64,000 nt of DNA, taken from the NCBI GenBank assembly GCA_012295275.1, contig CM022678.1, positions 17,073,665 to 17,137,664 on the forward strand, read 5' to 3'. The first letter of the stretch is position 1; every line of letters starts with the position of its first letter. This DNA is from Chrysomallon squamiferum. Taxonomy: Eukaryota > Mollusca > Gastropoda > Neomphalida > Peltospiridae. Shown piece by piece: positions 51,528-63,759 of the stretch. The notes under the pieces are model-generated. The model was not told the origin of the DNA. It did not search any database and saw nothing but the letters and a program-made list of their open reading frames with translations. A program made the position numbers and the translations under genes.

Positions 51528-54500
51528 CAGTGTTTCCCAACCTTTTTTCCCAACCTTGGACTGTAGAGGTTTTCATATCGCCCTCACTTCCAAAACTGAT
51601 TCATAAGTTACAACACACAATGTTTTAAAACAAATGAAGTCCTGAGTAATGTTTGATCAACTTACGTTTAGTCTTCTGAAAGTCTACAGCACGAATTTAG
51701 AAGGAGAAATAGAAAAAAATGTTCATGTAAATATTGTATTTAATGCAAAAATAAAACATTCAATAAAAATATATTTCTCAATAAAAAATAGTGCTACAGG
51801 ATCCACCAAAACAGTTTTTAATAATTTATGTTTTGCAATGTGCTTTAAGGCACACTGCGCCGTCAAAGCTAATATTTTTAATGAGATTGTTGACTTTGGT
51901 GCTTACAGGCTAATTCCTTCACCCTCAGGTCAATGCTACTTAGAAGTAATCTTAAATCTCCTCTTTTAATCATTTGCAGGCGATTTCCTTGTTTTGTGAG
52001 AAGCTTAGTGACTGCACTAAATTAGCGTTCAGCCATATATGAAGTTGGGAAAGCTATGAAATGAAGCTTAATTGCTTCCCACAACTTGGGATATCTTCCA
52101 GAAATTTATTTTTGTAACAAAAATGTTTGGTGTGATTGTTTGAAGAGAGGCTTGAATTCGAAGTCGTTTTTTAGAGCAGTCAACTCTTCTTGTATTTCAA
52201 GATTGGTTTCATTTACACAAGCATCTGTAAATGGATTCAGAAACCAGTCTGGTATTTCCATATTTGTAAGATCTTGGTATCTACAGCTCATGTCCTTGTC
52301 CAATGTTTCCAAATGATCACAATAAATCAAGAGGTCGCCTTCCAGTTTGGAGTGATCAGACTCATCATTCTCTAGTTCATTAAGTTTTGGAAACTGGGAC
52401 AGATTCCGACGGCCATTATTATTCTTGAAGAAGGCCAGCTTGTCCAAGAATGTACAAATATTAGATTTTGCTTGGATAAGATTTAGCTCACTGCCTTGCA
52501 ATTGCAAATTGATATCGCTGAATATGGTGAATAGATCTGTTAAACATTCAAAGTCTGTTTTGTTTGCTAAAAGATAATCAATCAAATGATTACATTTATT
52601 TTCCTGGAGAAATTGCACTATGCCGTTGAAAAGAGAATAACATTGTTTTAAACAGTTCCCTTTGGGTAACCACCTCACTTCAGTATGTTATAGAAGGCGA
52701 TCAATTTCTTCATCGTTGTTGTTACCGAGTTGTCGAAACATTCGGGAACTGAGGGGTTGACACTTTATTTTATTTACTGCCTTAATAACAACATCAAGGC
52801 ATTTATGGAGCTGATCACTTAAGTTCCTGGAAACCAGATGTTACCGATGAATTACGCAATGTATTGTGAAAACACTGGGTACAGCTTTCTTTAAAACTTC
52901 AAGAAAACCTTTGTACTGACCTGTTAATGCAGGAGCGCCGTCTGTCGCACAAGCAATAATATTGCTCATTGGGATATCTTTTTTCTTTGAAGAACAGCTC
53001 AACTACAGTAAAATTAGATTCACCTCGAGTCTCCGTTTCAAGTTCCTTTGCAAACAGCAGTTCTTGCACAACATTCTTTTCTTTAATAAAACTAGCATAT
53101 CCCAAAAGTAGAGGTTCATTGCCTGGCAGTGCAGGTTCATCCAGCTGTAAACCAAATTGTTGTCTTTTAATATTTCTTCAATATGCGCTGCCATTTCGTC
53201 AACTCTTCTTTCTACAGATTTATTACTAATTTGAATTGCTTTGATAATTGCACTTGGTCAATCGTGGTGTACTACTGTACGTAAGACTTTCTCCATAGCT
53301 GGCAAAATCAGTTGCTCTCCAATTGTATGAGGTTTCCTGTGCTAGCAATCATTTTGGGTATATTGTATGAACAAATAATACCATAGTCGCTTTTTCGTGA
53401 TTGTTTTGCCGCAAGGGAAACGATGGTGTTTCTCTTTCGAAATGTGTCTTGTAACGTTTGAAAGTATGACAAATTCTCTTTCTCTTTGTCAGGATGCATC
53501 TTTTTAAAGTGCTCGGAAAGCCTGGATGGTTTCATCGCCTTGTTGAGAGCACTTTCTCACAAAGAAGGCACATCGGTCGTTGCTTATTATTTGGAGAACT
53601 CATAAATCCATACTTCAGATATACAACACTATTTTGTCTGCACTTTCGTTTTGATGAGCTATCAGTCATGATTAATGGTTGTTAAATACATTTACTGAAA
53701 ATAAGTAAAATAGAGGCAAACAAAGAATATCACCATAGCAATTTAAGTAACCATGTCTTATTTGAACTAAACGTTTTATTAACAATTTTTTTTTTTATAA
53801 ACAATGTATTTTTGATTATTAAAAACAGAAAAATTATAATAAGGATAAGTTAATTAAATGATTGTAAGCAACCTTTGCAATTGTTGTTTTCCAAAGAACA
53901 CGACAGTTTCACAATAACTGTAACCGACTGCTTACTTGCAAGCAATAACCTTCGAACTAAAATTTACTCTGGAAACACGCCAAATTCATGAAAACGTACC
54001 AAATATATTTTTAACTTATGAAAGACTAAAACAAAGTTAAAATAATTAAATTGCATTTTAGTTTTCACTTTGCAACTCATTTATGAGAATTAACTGTACC
54101 AGCATTGACACCCACTCTGAAGACCAGTAAGATCACACATACCAACATTGGCTAAAAACATATATTATCACGCATAAATCAATCATTCAATGACCTAATA
54201 TACACAATTGTTCGTTTTATCACTTTTATGTTCGAAACTATCATTCGAATCCCATCCTAATCGCCAATTTTGCATATGGATATGAGCAGGGTAATAAAAA
54301 ACACTTGTCACTATCACGGCCGCATAAGAACTGACCATGGACAATTCCCATGGAACTGACTGAGCTGCAGTCAACAACTTCACGCGTTCATACAGCGAGA
54401 TTGTTGTGTTCACGCAACAACATTAGCGAGCAACTGGGACAATATACAAGCTTAAATTTTACTTTTTATAGTACTGCTTGTTACTATTCTTGTTTGAACA

Positions 54501-54592
54501 ATTTATAGAATTGTAGCTTATAGTGTATTTTACATAGTAATATTTAAATTTGTGATACGATTTACTTTAGATAAGCACGTTGGGAATCCCTG
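51528..54592 (-). mobile_element. hAT-superfamily DNA transposon (BED/ZBED5-like), 3.07 kb, defective
   Basis: The left end begins CAGTGTTTCCCAACC and the right end, read inward, begins CAGGGATTCCCAACGTG: imperfect terminal inverted repeats of hAT type, bordered by 8-bp duplications. The uninterrupted target, 'ccagtggctaggacacctattcta', survives in the sister units near 3864 and 7317, so the insertion postdates the duplication of this promoter block. It carries a minus-strand transposase relic (51878-53669). Confidence 0.85.
51878..53669 (-). pseudogene. hAT transposase relic with BED zinc finger
   Basis: Reads from ATG at 53669 (MTDSSSKRKCRQN) through a BED-type finger, CLLC then, after a frame change, HFKKMH. 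A long open middle part at 52678-52106 includes MRWLPKGN, DINLQLQG and FLNPFTDACV. The C-terminal dimerisation region reads YPKLWEAIKLHF, FPTSYMAER, a stop, then FSAV and LRLLLSSIDLRVKELA, ending at 51878-51880. Order and motifs match ZBED5/FAM200-type hAT proteins. At least one frameshift near 53550 and several stops make it inactive. Confidence 0.8.
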
Positions 54593-54600
54593 CTCTAGGA
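54593..54600. repeat. Right target-site duplication of hAT element
   Basis: CTCTAGGA; partner of 51520-51527. The family promoter block resumes immediately after it. Confidence 0.75.
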
Positions 54601-54686
54601 CATCCATTCTAAATATAGACTAGCGTCAGTGTTAAATACTGGTAACATGTCTATTTTTAGAACTTAGCTATTCCCGTGACCTACCA

Positions 54687-54699
54687 GGAAACTGAAACT
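54687..54699 (+). promoter_or_regulatory. ISRE-like element upstream of S7
   Basis: GGAAACTGAAACT, about 247 bp before the ATG at 54934. A MEF2-like CTAAATATAG lies near 54610-54620, only about 20 bp from the right end of the hAT element. Confidence 0.45.
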
Positions 54700-54933
54700 G
54701 CAGATAGGTCCAAAGCGGCTAAGAAAAACAGTACAGTCTAGAATTTTAGTGGGAAAATATCCGGTTTTTTTGTTTGTTTTATCTTCTCTTTTCTTCGTCT
54801 AAAGTATTTAACATGTTAAGATAGTGTGTTACGCATAGAAGAACAGATACTAGAAAATCGAATAACTTTCTCGCTCACGAATTTACAACAACATTGAGAT
54901 AAACGATTCGTAATGACGGAAGTTGAATTAAAA

Positions 54934-54976
54934 ATGTCCCCGGTGATAATTCTACTGTTAGTTTTATCGGAGACAG
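54934..54976 (+). CDS. Signal-peptide first exon S7
   Basis: MSPVIILLLVLSET, phase 1 end, donor gtaagt. No ShKT or later exon follows within the window. Confidence 0.6.
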
Positions 54977-56743
54977 GTAAGTGAGTTTGAATTCGTTAAA
55001 ATTGAACTTCAGTCTCTGCACGTGCATTGTGTTTGTATGTGAGGTGTGTGAGCGTATGTTTACGCCATTGTGTTTGTGTGTACGCTCGTGCTTGTGTGCA
55101 TGTGAGCGCGCGTGCTTGTGTGTATGTGTATGTGAGCGTGCTTGCGTGTCTGTGTTTTTTCTGAATTATTTAACAAACGTTTAATGCTTAGGCCACATAA
55201 AATAACTTAACTGATTTGTGTTCTGTTGAAAATAACGAGATAATCTAATGAGAAAACTTGGACAAGAAATCGTTGGATTGAGATAATTAATTCGTAAACT
55301 TGGTAGTTAACTATAAATCTACATTCAAAACAATTTATAATACATGTATATATGTTTTACATTTTGTATTTAAAAAATATAATATATATTAATATCTGTA
55401 TCTATATATTTATATATATGTATATCTGATTATGAAAACACAATTATCGGTCATCAGGATCTTTAAACATACATATAGCTGTAGAATTTATTTACAGTGA
55501 TTTGTGTTCCTAAATTAAATAATTTAAATATATATAGGGTTTTTTTTACTTGTTTTACCTGTTACTTTTTATACAATTTATTAATTTTTATCGTCATATT
55601 ATTATTTTTTATTTTATTTACATTTCTTTATAATAATAATAGAAATTATATATATATATATATTGTATGTCTATGATATTCTAATGTGCCTGTATAAGTC
55701 GTCCGTCATACTGGTTTGAAATATTTTTACTGACTTTTCAACGCTTTATTTAGTTTCTGCTTGAGCAGCGATCTGAATAAAAACTGCACTAATGTAAAAT
55801 GTTAAGTCGTGTATTTGTGCTTACTGCATGAATGTGATCTCGTATTGCGAACCAGAGAGATTGATTTCAATCAGAACTGTCTTGTGTAGTCTGCACCTCG
55901 TTATGGTTCACCTGTTTTGTTTCAACCTTTTAATCTGATCGGGTTATTCTACAAGCATTTGTCCTATAAACAGATTCAACCAAACTATTTTCATAAACAT
56001 ATTTTTAGAAAGAGCAATATTTTAAATATAGTAAAACACAGTGAAACTGAAGCTTAAAGCAACTACGCTGTCAAACACTTGTAGGAACATCTAAACACTC
56101 ACCCGCCTCCAAACATTCTCCCAGGTTATGTAGATCTATACGTTTAAATAAAATGTAAAGCTTTCAGTCGTAAAATTTAGTTGGTTTAAGCAAAATTTAT
56201 TTATATTTATACCGCATAAACGTTTGCACTCTGGCCTCCATATGTGTACACTTTGTTATTTGTATAATAATCCTTGTTAAATCTGCTTGAACTTCAAATA
56301 AAAGCTCAAATATAATTTTAATCTATTATTTTACACAGTAGTAAAAATAAATGAAACTGATTTATAATTCTCCCCCACCAAGTTAATTTTGATTAATAAC
56401 GAAGTATCACTAGAAATAAGTAGAAACAACACTGAGTACAGTATAAAAAATATCTGGGAGCTGTTTTTATTTCTGTAGCCGTGACATCATCACATGTAGG
56501 ACGTATCGTTTTGCTCTAAAGCAGAGGTCGTTAACCTTGTCGCTCGGGACTTCAGTAGACGTTTGACTGACTGCTGTGGACCCTTTGCCTTTTTGGATTG
56601 ATCGCAGAGTGGAATTTAGTCTTGGTGATGTCCTCGTCTATATAAAGCCCTGAGGACCCCATTTTTTTCTCTATCTTTTTTTTCTCCTGCTTCTTTTTAT
56701 ATATATGACTTTCAATTATTTAATAGCAAATTTACACATACAC

Positions 56744-56819
<76 letters not shown>

Positions 56820-56930
56820 AAACTTACGTTCGCATACATCTCTACATGACAGACTCTTTCTATGATTAAGGAAAAAAAGTGATAAGAACATTATTTGATT
56901 TAAGTTTTTACCTTACTATAACTACAATTG

Positions 56931-56985
<55 letters not shown>

Positions 56986-57677
56986 TGTTCTTTTGTTTAT
57001 GAATGGGTCTGGGTTTTGATGTCTGTGTGTGTGTATTTGTGGGGTATGCGTTTGTGTATTTGCGTTTGTTTCTGTCAGTTTTTTCACACAATGTGGAGCT
57101 GATTCTTGTGAAATTACTTCCTTGCTGTGTTTTTTTCTCTGTGTGTCTAGAACTTTTAGAATTGCATCAATAGAGAAGAGTCCAGTGAACTTAGTTCCTT
57201 ATTGAGAAAATAATACCAAAAATTAATATAATAGAAACACAAAATTAAATTTAATTGAATGGTTTCCCAAGGACAGCAGCAGATAGAAAAATCTGGAATT
57301 TTAGTCCAAAAATATTTATTATTAAAATTAATTAGATTTAAGAATAATATACTTGTCTTAGATGACAACGAGCTTTTATGAGTCGCAAAAGGATAGTTTG
57401 GTCTCTCCACCAAACATTGCCGGATACACAGCGATAGGTAGGCGAACCTTTTCAACTGGGTTAGTTGGTAGACTTATTTACTGTTATGTACATCGACAGC
57501 TTGGTTTCTGTTGATTGTTTAAGCTATTAGAGGTTCAAGTACCTGTAACATTTAAAATGACGGGTGTTTGCTTTTTTTCATACATGAAAGTTATTTTTTT
57601 ATCACTTTTGTAAATAAATTTAAAATAGTCAAAAATCTAATAAATTAAAAATAGATAAATAAATAAATAAACAAAAA

Positions 57678-57712
<35 letters not shown>

Positions 57713-57797
57713 CAACAATAATAATAATAATGAAAAAAATAATTAAAAAAAGGAAAATATTAAATAATTTGTATCTCCCTTCCTGTGTGCATGTAAG

Positions 57798-57845
<48 letters not shown>

Positions 57846-57907
57846 TGTACATATGTATGTATCTATGTAAACTTTTATGAATCTATGTATATTTATATGA
57901 ATGTATG

Positions 57908-57944
<37 letters not shown>

Positions 57945-58103
57945 TTATATATGTACGTATGAATCACAAAATGTACATTCGTATCTGCATACAAAAGAAA
58001 TACTCCCAGCGTAGTATGATCTCTATTCTAAATATAGACATGCGTCAGTGTAAAATATGAGAAAATGTTTATTTTTAAATCTGACAATCTCCACCACCTA
58101 CAA
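54977..58103. other. Repeat-filled spacer between S7 and S8
   Basis: Duplicated-unit sequence to about 56540, an inverted dispersed repeat with (GA)n at 56748-56818, (TA)n 56935-56983, a dispersed repeat 57270-57560, (AAT)n 57680-57730, and (TA)n 57800-57842 and 57914-57940. The 99-residue minus-strand frame at 57156-57455 recurs at 60175-60474 because the whole segment is duplicated. I find no gene. Confidence 0.5.
56748..56818. repeat. (GA)n microsatellite on inverted repeat end
   Basis: The following sequence, 'gttaaacttacgttcgcatacatctc', is the reverse complement of the ends that precede the (CT)n tracts at 21414 and 30978. A truncated copy is at 59870-59945. Confidence 0.85.
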
Positions 58104-58116
58104 GGAAACCGAAACT
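58104..58116 (+). promoter_or_regulatory. ISRE-like element upstream of S8
   Basis: GGAAACCGAAACT, 224 bp before the ATG at 58328. The only change from the other units, T to C, lies in the degenerate spacer. A MEF2-like CTAAATATAG is near 58029. Confidence 0.45.
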
Positions 58117-58327
58117 GCTTTGCGACCATAAACGACAGAACATTCTGGTATTACTGGAAAAATATAAGTATTTTTTGTTTCTTTCTTCCTCGTCTGAAGT
58201 ATTTAACATGCTAAGATAGTGTGTTACGTACAGAAGAACAGATACCGGAAACTCGAATAACTTTCTCGCTCACGAATTTACAAGAACATTGACATACCAA
58301 TTCTCGCGGACGAAAGTTGAATTTAAA

Positions 58328-58370
58328 ATGTTCCCGATGATAATTCTGCTGTTTGTTTTATCGCAGACAG
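58328..58370 (+). CDS. Signal-peptide first exon S8
   Basis: MFPMIILLFVLSQT, phase 1 end, donor gtaagt. Identical peptide to S9, 3.0 kb downstream. Confidence 0.6.
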
Positions 58371-58904
58371 GTAAGTGTGTTATGAATTCTTTAAAAACGT
58401 ATTTGAATCTGTGTGCTGTATTTGTGTCTGATGTCTGTATGTGCGTACGCTCGTGCGTATTTTTTATATCTTAAATATATTAGAAACACTTACACGTTTT
58501 AGGCCACATAATCTAACTTAATACTTTTATATTGTGTTAAAAATAACGAAACACTCTAATGAGAAAACTGAGAAAGCGAAACATAATATTCAGATAATTA
58601 AATTGTAAACGTGGTAGTTAAGTATAAAACAAAATGAAATATAATTCTAAATCACAAACAATTTGTAATATAGAAAAATGTAATACTGTACACATAGACT
58701 CGACTCCGAAAAACACGTACTTCAGATTATTATGAAAGTTATCGGCCTCATCGGGATCTTTGGTATGAAAATAAATATAGCCGTATAATTTATTTCCAGT
58801 GATTTGAGTTTCTAAATTAAATAATTTAAATATATATATTTTTTTACTTTTTCTTTTTCCTGTTACTTTTATATAATTTATTACATTTATTGTTTTTTGG
58901 AGGT

Positions 58905-58971
<67 letters not shown>

Positions 58972-60907
58972 TAACAATTACATACATATATACAGTATAT
59001 ATATATATTGTTCATATAAGATACACCAAGGTGCCTGTTTTGAAATATTTTTACTCATTTTTCAACGCCAGATTTATTTTCTGCTTGATCTGCGATCTGA
59101 ATAAAAACTGCACTAATGTAAAATGTTAAGTCATGTCTTTGTGTTTAGTGTATGAACGTTATCTCGTATTGTGAACCAGAGAGATTGATTTCAGTTAGAA
59201 GTGTCTTGTGTAGCCGCCACCTCGTTATGGTTCACCAGTTATGTTTCAACCTTTTAATTTGATCGGGTTATTCTACAAGCATTCGTCCTACAACCAGATT
59301 CAGCCAAACTATTTTCATAAACATATTTTTAGAAAGAGGAATATTTTAAATATAGTAAAACAGTTAAATTGAAGCTTAAAGCAACTACGCTGTCAAACAC
59401 TTGTAGGAGCCTCTAAACACACACCCGCCTCAAAACATTCTACCAGGTTATGAAGATCTATACGTTTAAATATAATTTAAAGCTTTCAGTAGTGAAATTT
59501 AGTTGGTTTGAGCATAATTTATTTTTATTTACACCGCATGAACGTTTGCACTGTGGCCTCCACATCTGTACACTTTGTTATTTGTATAATACTCCTTGTT
59601 AAATCTGCTTGAACTTCAAATAAAAGCTCAAATACAATTTTAATCTATTATTTAACATAGTAGTAAAAATAAATGAAACTGATTTATAATTCTCCCCCAC
59701 CAAGTTAATCTTGATTAATAGCGAAGTATCACTAGAAATAAGTAGTTTAACAACACTGTGTACAGTATAAAAAATATCTGGGAGCTGTTTTTATTTCTGT
59801 AGCCGTGACATCATCACATGTAGAACGTATGGTTTTGCTCTAAAGCAGAGGTCGTTAACCTTGTCGCTCGAGAGAGAGAGTTAAACTTACGTTCGCATAT
59901 ATCTCTACATGACAGACTGCTTCTATGATTAAGGACAAAAAGTGATAAGAACATTATTTGATTTAAGTTTTTACCTTATTATAACAACAATTGTTAATAT
60001 ATATATGGTGTTTGTTTATGAATGGGTCTGGGTTTTCATGTCTGTGTGTGTGTATTTGTGGGGTATGCGTTTGTGTATTTGCGTTTGTTTCTGTCAGTTT
60101 TTTCACACAATGTGGAGCTGATTCTTGTGAAATTACTTCCTTGCTGTGTTTCTTTCTGTGTGTGTCTAGAATTTTTAGAATTGTATCAATAAAGAAGAGT
60201 CCAGTGAACTTAGTTCCTGATTGAGAAAATAATACCAAAAATTAATATAATAGAAACGCAAAATTAAATTTAATTGAATGGTTTCCCAAGGACAGCAGCA
60301 GACAGAGAAATCTGGAATTTTAGTCCAAAAATATTTATTATTAAAATTAATTAGATTTAAGAACAATATACCTGTCTTAGATGACAACGAGCTTGTATGA
60401 GTCGTAAAAGGATAGTTTGGTCTCTCCACCAAACATTGCCGGATACACAGCGATAGGTAGGCGAACCTTTTCAACTCGGTTAGTTGGTAGCCTTATTTAC
60501 TGTTATGTACATCGACAGCTTGGGTATGTTGATTGTTTAATCTATTAGCGGTACAAATACCTGTAACATTTGAAATGACGGGTTTTCGCTTTTTTTTTCA
60601 TACATGAAAGCTTTTTATATTTTTTATCACTTTTGTAAATCAATTTAAAATAGCAAAAATATAATAAACTAAAAATAGATAAATAAATAAATAAACAAAT
60701 AAATAGTAATAATAATAATAATAATAACAACAACAACAACAAAATAATAATAATTAAAAACACAATTAAAAAAAGGAAAATATTAAATAATGTGTTCCTT
60801 GTTACGAGTGTATCTCCCTTCCTGTATATATAAATTATCTTTGTACGTATGTATGTATCTATGTAAACCTTTATGAATCTATGTATATTTATATGAATGT
60901 ATGATTG

Positions 60908-60949
<42 letters not shown>

Positions 60950-61104
60950 ATATATACATATGAATCACAAAATGTACATTCGTATGTGCATACAAAAGAA
61001 ATACTCCCAGTGTAGCATGATCTCTATTCTAAATATAGACATGCGTCAGTGTAAAATATGAGAAAATGTTTATTTTTAAATCTGACAATCTCCACCACCT
61101 ACAA
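58371..61104. other. Repeat-filled spacer between S8 and S9
   Basis: (AAT)n at 58905-58969, the second copy of the duplicated unit from about 59030, a dispersed repeat 60290-60570, (AAT)n 60704-60735 and (GT)n 60919-60948. Relative to the S7-S8 spacer, about 250 bp around the (GA)n tract is missing. No gene seen. Confidence 0.5.
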
Positions 61105-61117
61105 GGAAACCGAAACT
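61105..61117 (+). promoter_or_regulatory. ISRE-like element upstream of S9
   Basis: GGAAACCGAAACT, 225 bp before the ATG at 61330. Same spacer variant as S8. Confidence 0.45.
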
Positions 61118-61329
61118 GCTTTGCGACCATAAACGACAGAACTTTCTGGTATTACTGGAAAAATATAAGTATTTTTTGTTTCTTTCTTCTTCGGCTGAAG
61201 TATTTAACATGTCAATATAGTGTGTTACTGATAGAAGAACAGATACCGGAAACTCGAATAACTTTCTCGCTCACGAATTTACAAGAATATTGACATACCC
61301 GATTCTCGCGGACGGAAGTTCAATTAAAA

Positions 61330-61372
61330 ATGTTCCCAATGATAATTTTGCTGTTTGTTTTATCGCAGACAG
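61330..61372 (+). CDS. Signal-peptide first exon S9
   Basis: MFPMIILLFVLSQT, phase 1 end, donor gtaagt. Lies in a tandem copy of the S8 unit. Confidence 0.6.
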
Positions 61373-62925
61373 GTAAGTGTGTTATGAATTCTTTAAAAAC
61401 GTATTTGAATCAGTGTGCTGCATTTCTGTCGAATGTCTGTATGTGCGTAAGCTCGTGCGTATTTTTTGTATCTTAAATATGTTAGAAACACTTACATGTT
61501 TAAGGTGACATAAAATAATTTTATTCTAAAATTATTTAATTATTTTATATTGTGTTGAAAATAACGACACACTCTAATGAGAAAGCTGAGCTAGGGAAAC
61601 ATAATATTCAGATAATTAAATTGTAAACTTGATAGTTAAGTATAAATGAATGAAATATAATCCTAAATCCCACACAATATATAATATCTATGTATCTATC
61701 CATCTATCTAGCTAGCTTTTTCTCCATATATATATGCAACATGTTTCAAATACACTTGCCTAAAATATACCTACATCTGATGAAGAAAGGAAACAAAACA
61801 ATTATTGGCCCATCGGAAAATTTGATATAAAAATACATATAGACATATAATTTATTTCCAGTCATTTGCGTTCCTAAATTAAATAATTTTTCTTCTTTTA
61901 TCTTCAAATAATACAATTTTATGTGTAGATATTGTACATATTAGATTCTCCAAAGTGCCTGTATTAGTAGTCCGTAATACAGTATTGAAAACATTTCGAA
62001 AAGTTTCTTCACTATTTCATAAATATGTCATTAGAAAGAGCAATATTTTATATATCGTATAACACAGTGAAACTGAAGCTAAATCAACTACGCAGTCAAA
62101 CACTAAACACTCACCCGCCTTATGTGTGTACTCGCGTGCTTTTGTTTCTTTCTGAATTAGATGTATTTAATGTTTAGACCACGTAAAATAAAATAGTTCA
62201 ATTTTATTGTGTTAAAAATAACCGTGAACCCTAATGAGAAAACTGTGACAGGGAAACATAATATTAAAATCGTTAAATTGTAAACTTCGTAGTGTACCAG
62301 TCTCAAAACATTATCACGCACCCAAAGTTTATCACCAAACAGAATTTAGAGAATACAATCATACATTTTTGTTGATTTATGCAAAATGTATGTTTGATAA
62401 TTACAATGAACGTTGCGTTAAGCATAGTGATTCGGGATTCTTTAGTTAACAACTTAATATCAACTATTTCTGTAGTACTTGAAGAAGTCAGTTATGGAGA
62501 TCAATGTAGAATTTAAAACACATATGCTTTTCTGCAATCAGGACAAAAATTTCCATTTTATTATCGACATAATGTATAAATTTAGTCATTTGTATGATAA
62601 TCCTTAATAAATCCTTCTTGAATTGTAAATCGTATATCATTTCAATGTACAACTTTAATGACTTATTTAACACAGAAGTAAAAATAAATGTAATAGGTCT
62701 TTAATTTCCCCCCTCTCCAGTCAATTTAATTTTAACTAACAAGACTGAGTACAGTTTAAAAATATCTACCCGATGTCTTTATACCGGTATCCATGACCTC
62801 ATCACGAGAAAAGGAAATATTTTCCGGCGTTAAACGACTTATATTCTAAATATAGACATGTGTCATTGTACAAATATGAAAAACATGTTTGTTTTTAAAT
62901 ACGATCTATTCCACATGGCGGACAA
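61373..62925. other. Spacer between S9 and S10
   Basis: Intron-like sequence related to that after S3 (22430-23500) and to 32100-33250. No exon or gene recognised. Confidence 0.45.
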
Positions 62926-62938
62926 GGAAACTGAAACT
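62926..62938 (+). promoter_or_regulatory. ISRE-like element upstream of S10
   Basis: GGAAACTGAAACT, only about 150 bp before the ATG at 63078, because this unit lacks part of the block ('agatagtgtgtta' to 'cgaatttac'). Confidence 0.4.
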
Positions 62939-63077
62939 ATAGATAGGGGCCGAAGCGACTATAAACGACATTCGTTATAGAAGTTTTGCAAAAGTTTAAG
63001 TAATTTTTGTCATTTTATTTTTCTTCCTGAAAAGTATTTGAAATATCCGATTCACGCAGACGGAATCTTAATTAAAA

Positions 63078-63120
63078 ATGTCCCCAGTAATAATTCTGCT
63101 GTTGCTTTTATCTGAGACAG
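63078..63120 (+). CDS. Signal-peptide first exon S10 with GC donor
   Basis: MSPVIILLLLLSET, phase 1 end. The donor is gcaagt, a rare but functional GC-AG type; all other intact copies have gtaagt. Confidence 0.55.
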
Positions 63121-63442
63121 GCAAGTGTGTTTGAAGTGTTTAAAAAGGTTTTCAGTGTGTGTATGTGTACTCTGTTTTATGTGTCAGGTGCGCTCATTGT
63201 TCGCTGTATGTGTGTACTCTCGAGTTTGTGTTACTTTCTGAATTAGACACATTTAATCTTTAGGCTACATACAATAAATTAAAAAAATAACCAGGAAGTA
63301 TAATGAGAAAACTGTTACAGGGAAACATAATATTCAAATTGTAAATTTGGTAGTTAACTATGGATAAATATAATATAACTCTAAATCATAAATAATTTAT
63401 AATACAAAAAAATATAATCGTGTATACATAGACTCGGCTATA

Positions 63443-63673
63443 CATTGTTTATAAAAAAAAATTGTTAATAAAACGTTTAGTTCAAATTAGACATGCTTAC
63501 TTAAATTGCTATGGTGAAATTCTTTGTTTGCCTCTAACTATTTTACTTATTTTCAGTAAATGTATTTAACAACCCATAATTATGACTGATAGCTCATCAA
63601 AACGAAAGTGCAGACAAAATAGTGTTGAATATCTGAAGTATGGGTTTATTAGTTCACCAAATAATAAGCAATG
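63443..63673 (+). mobile_element. Internal fragment of the hAT element, opposite orientation
   Basis: Matches the reverse complement of about 53576-53807: the 5' leader and first 30 codons of the transposase (ATG at 63582, MTDSSSKRKCRQNSVEYLKY). It stops at TGA where the longer copy has CGA, just before the zinc finger. It has no terminal repeats and sits inside family spacer sequence. Confidence 0.75.
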
Positions 63674-63759
63674 ACCGAATACAGTTTGAAAAGATCTAGG
63701 CGAGTCTTTATACCGATATCCATGACCTCATCACGAGAAAAGGAAATATTTTCCGGCGT

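Noticed and set aside
57156-57455. 99-residue minus-strand frame with a near-identical partner at 60175-60474
   Set aside because: Both lie in a duplicated segment; related dispersed copies at 25723, 33540 and 49050 are not open, and there is no domain or splice context.
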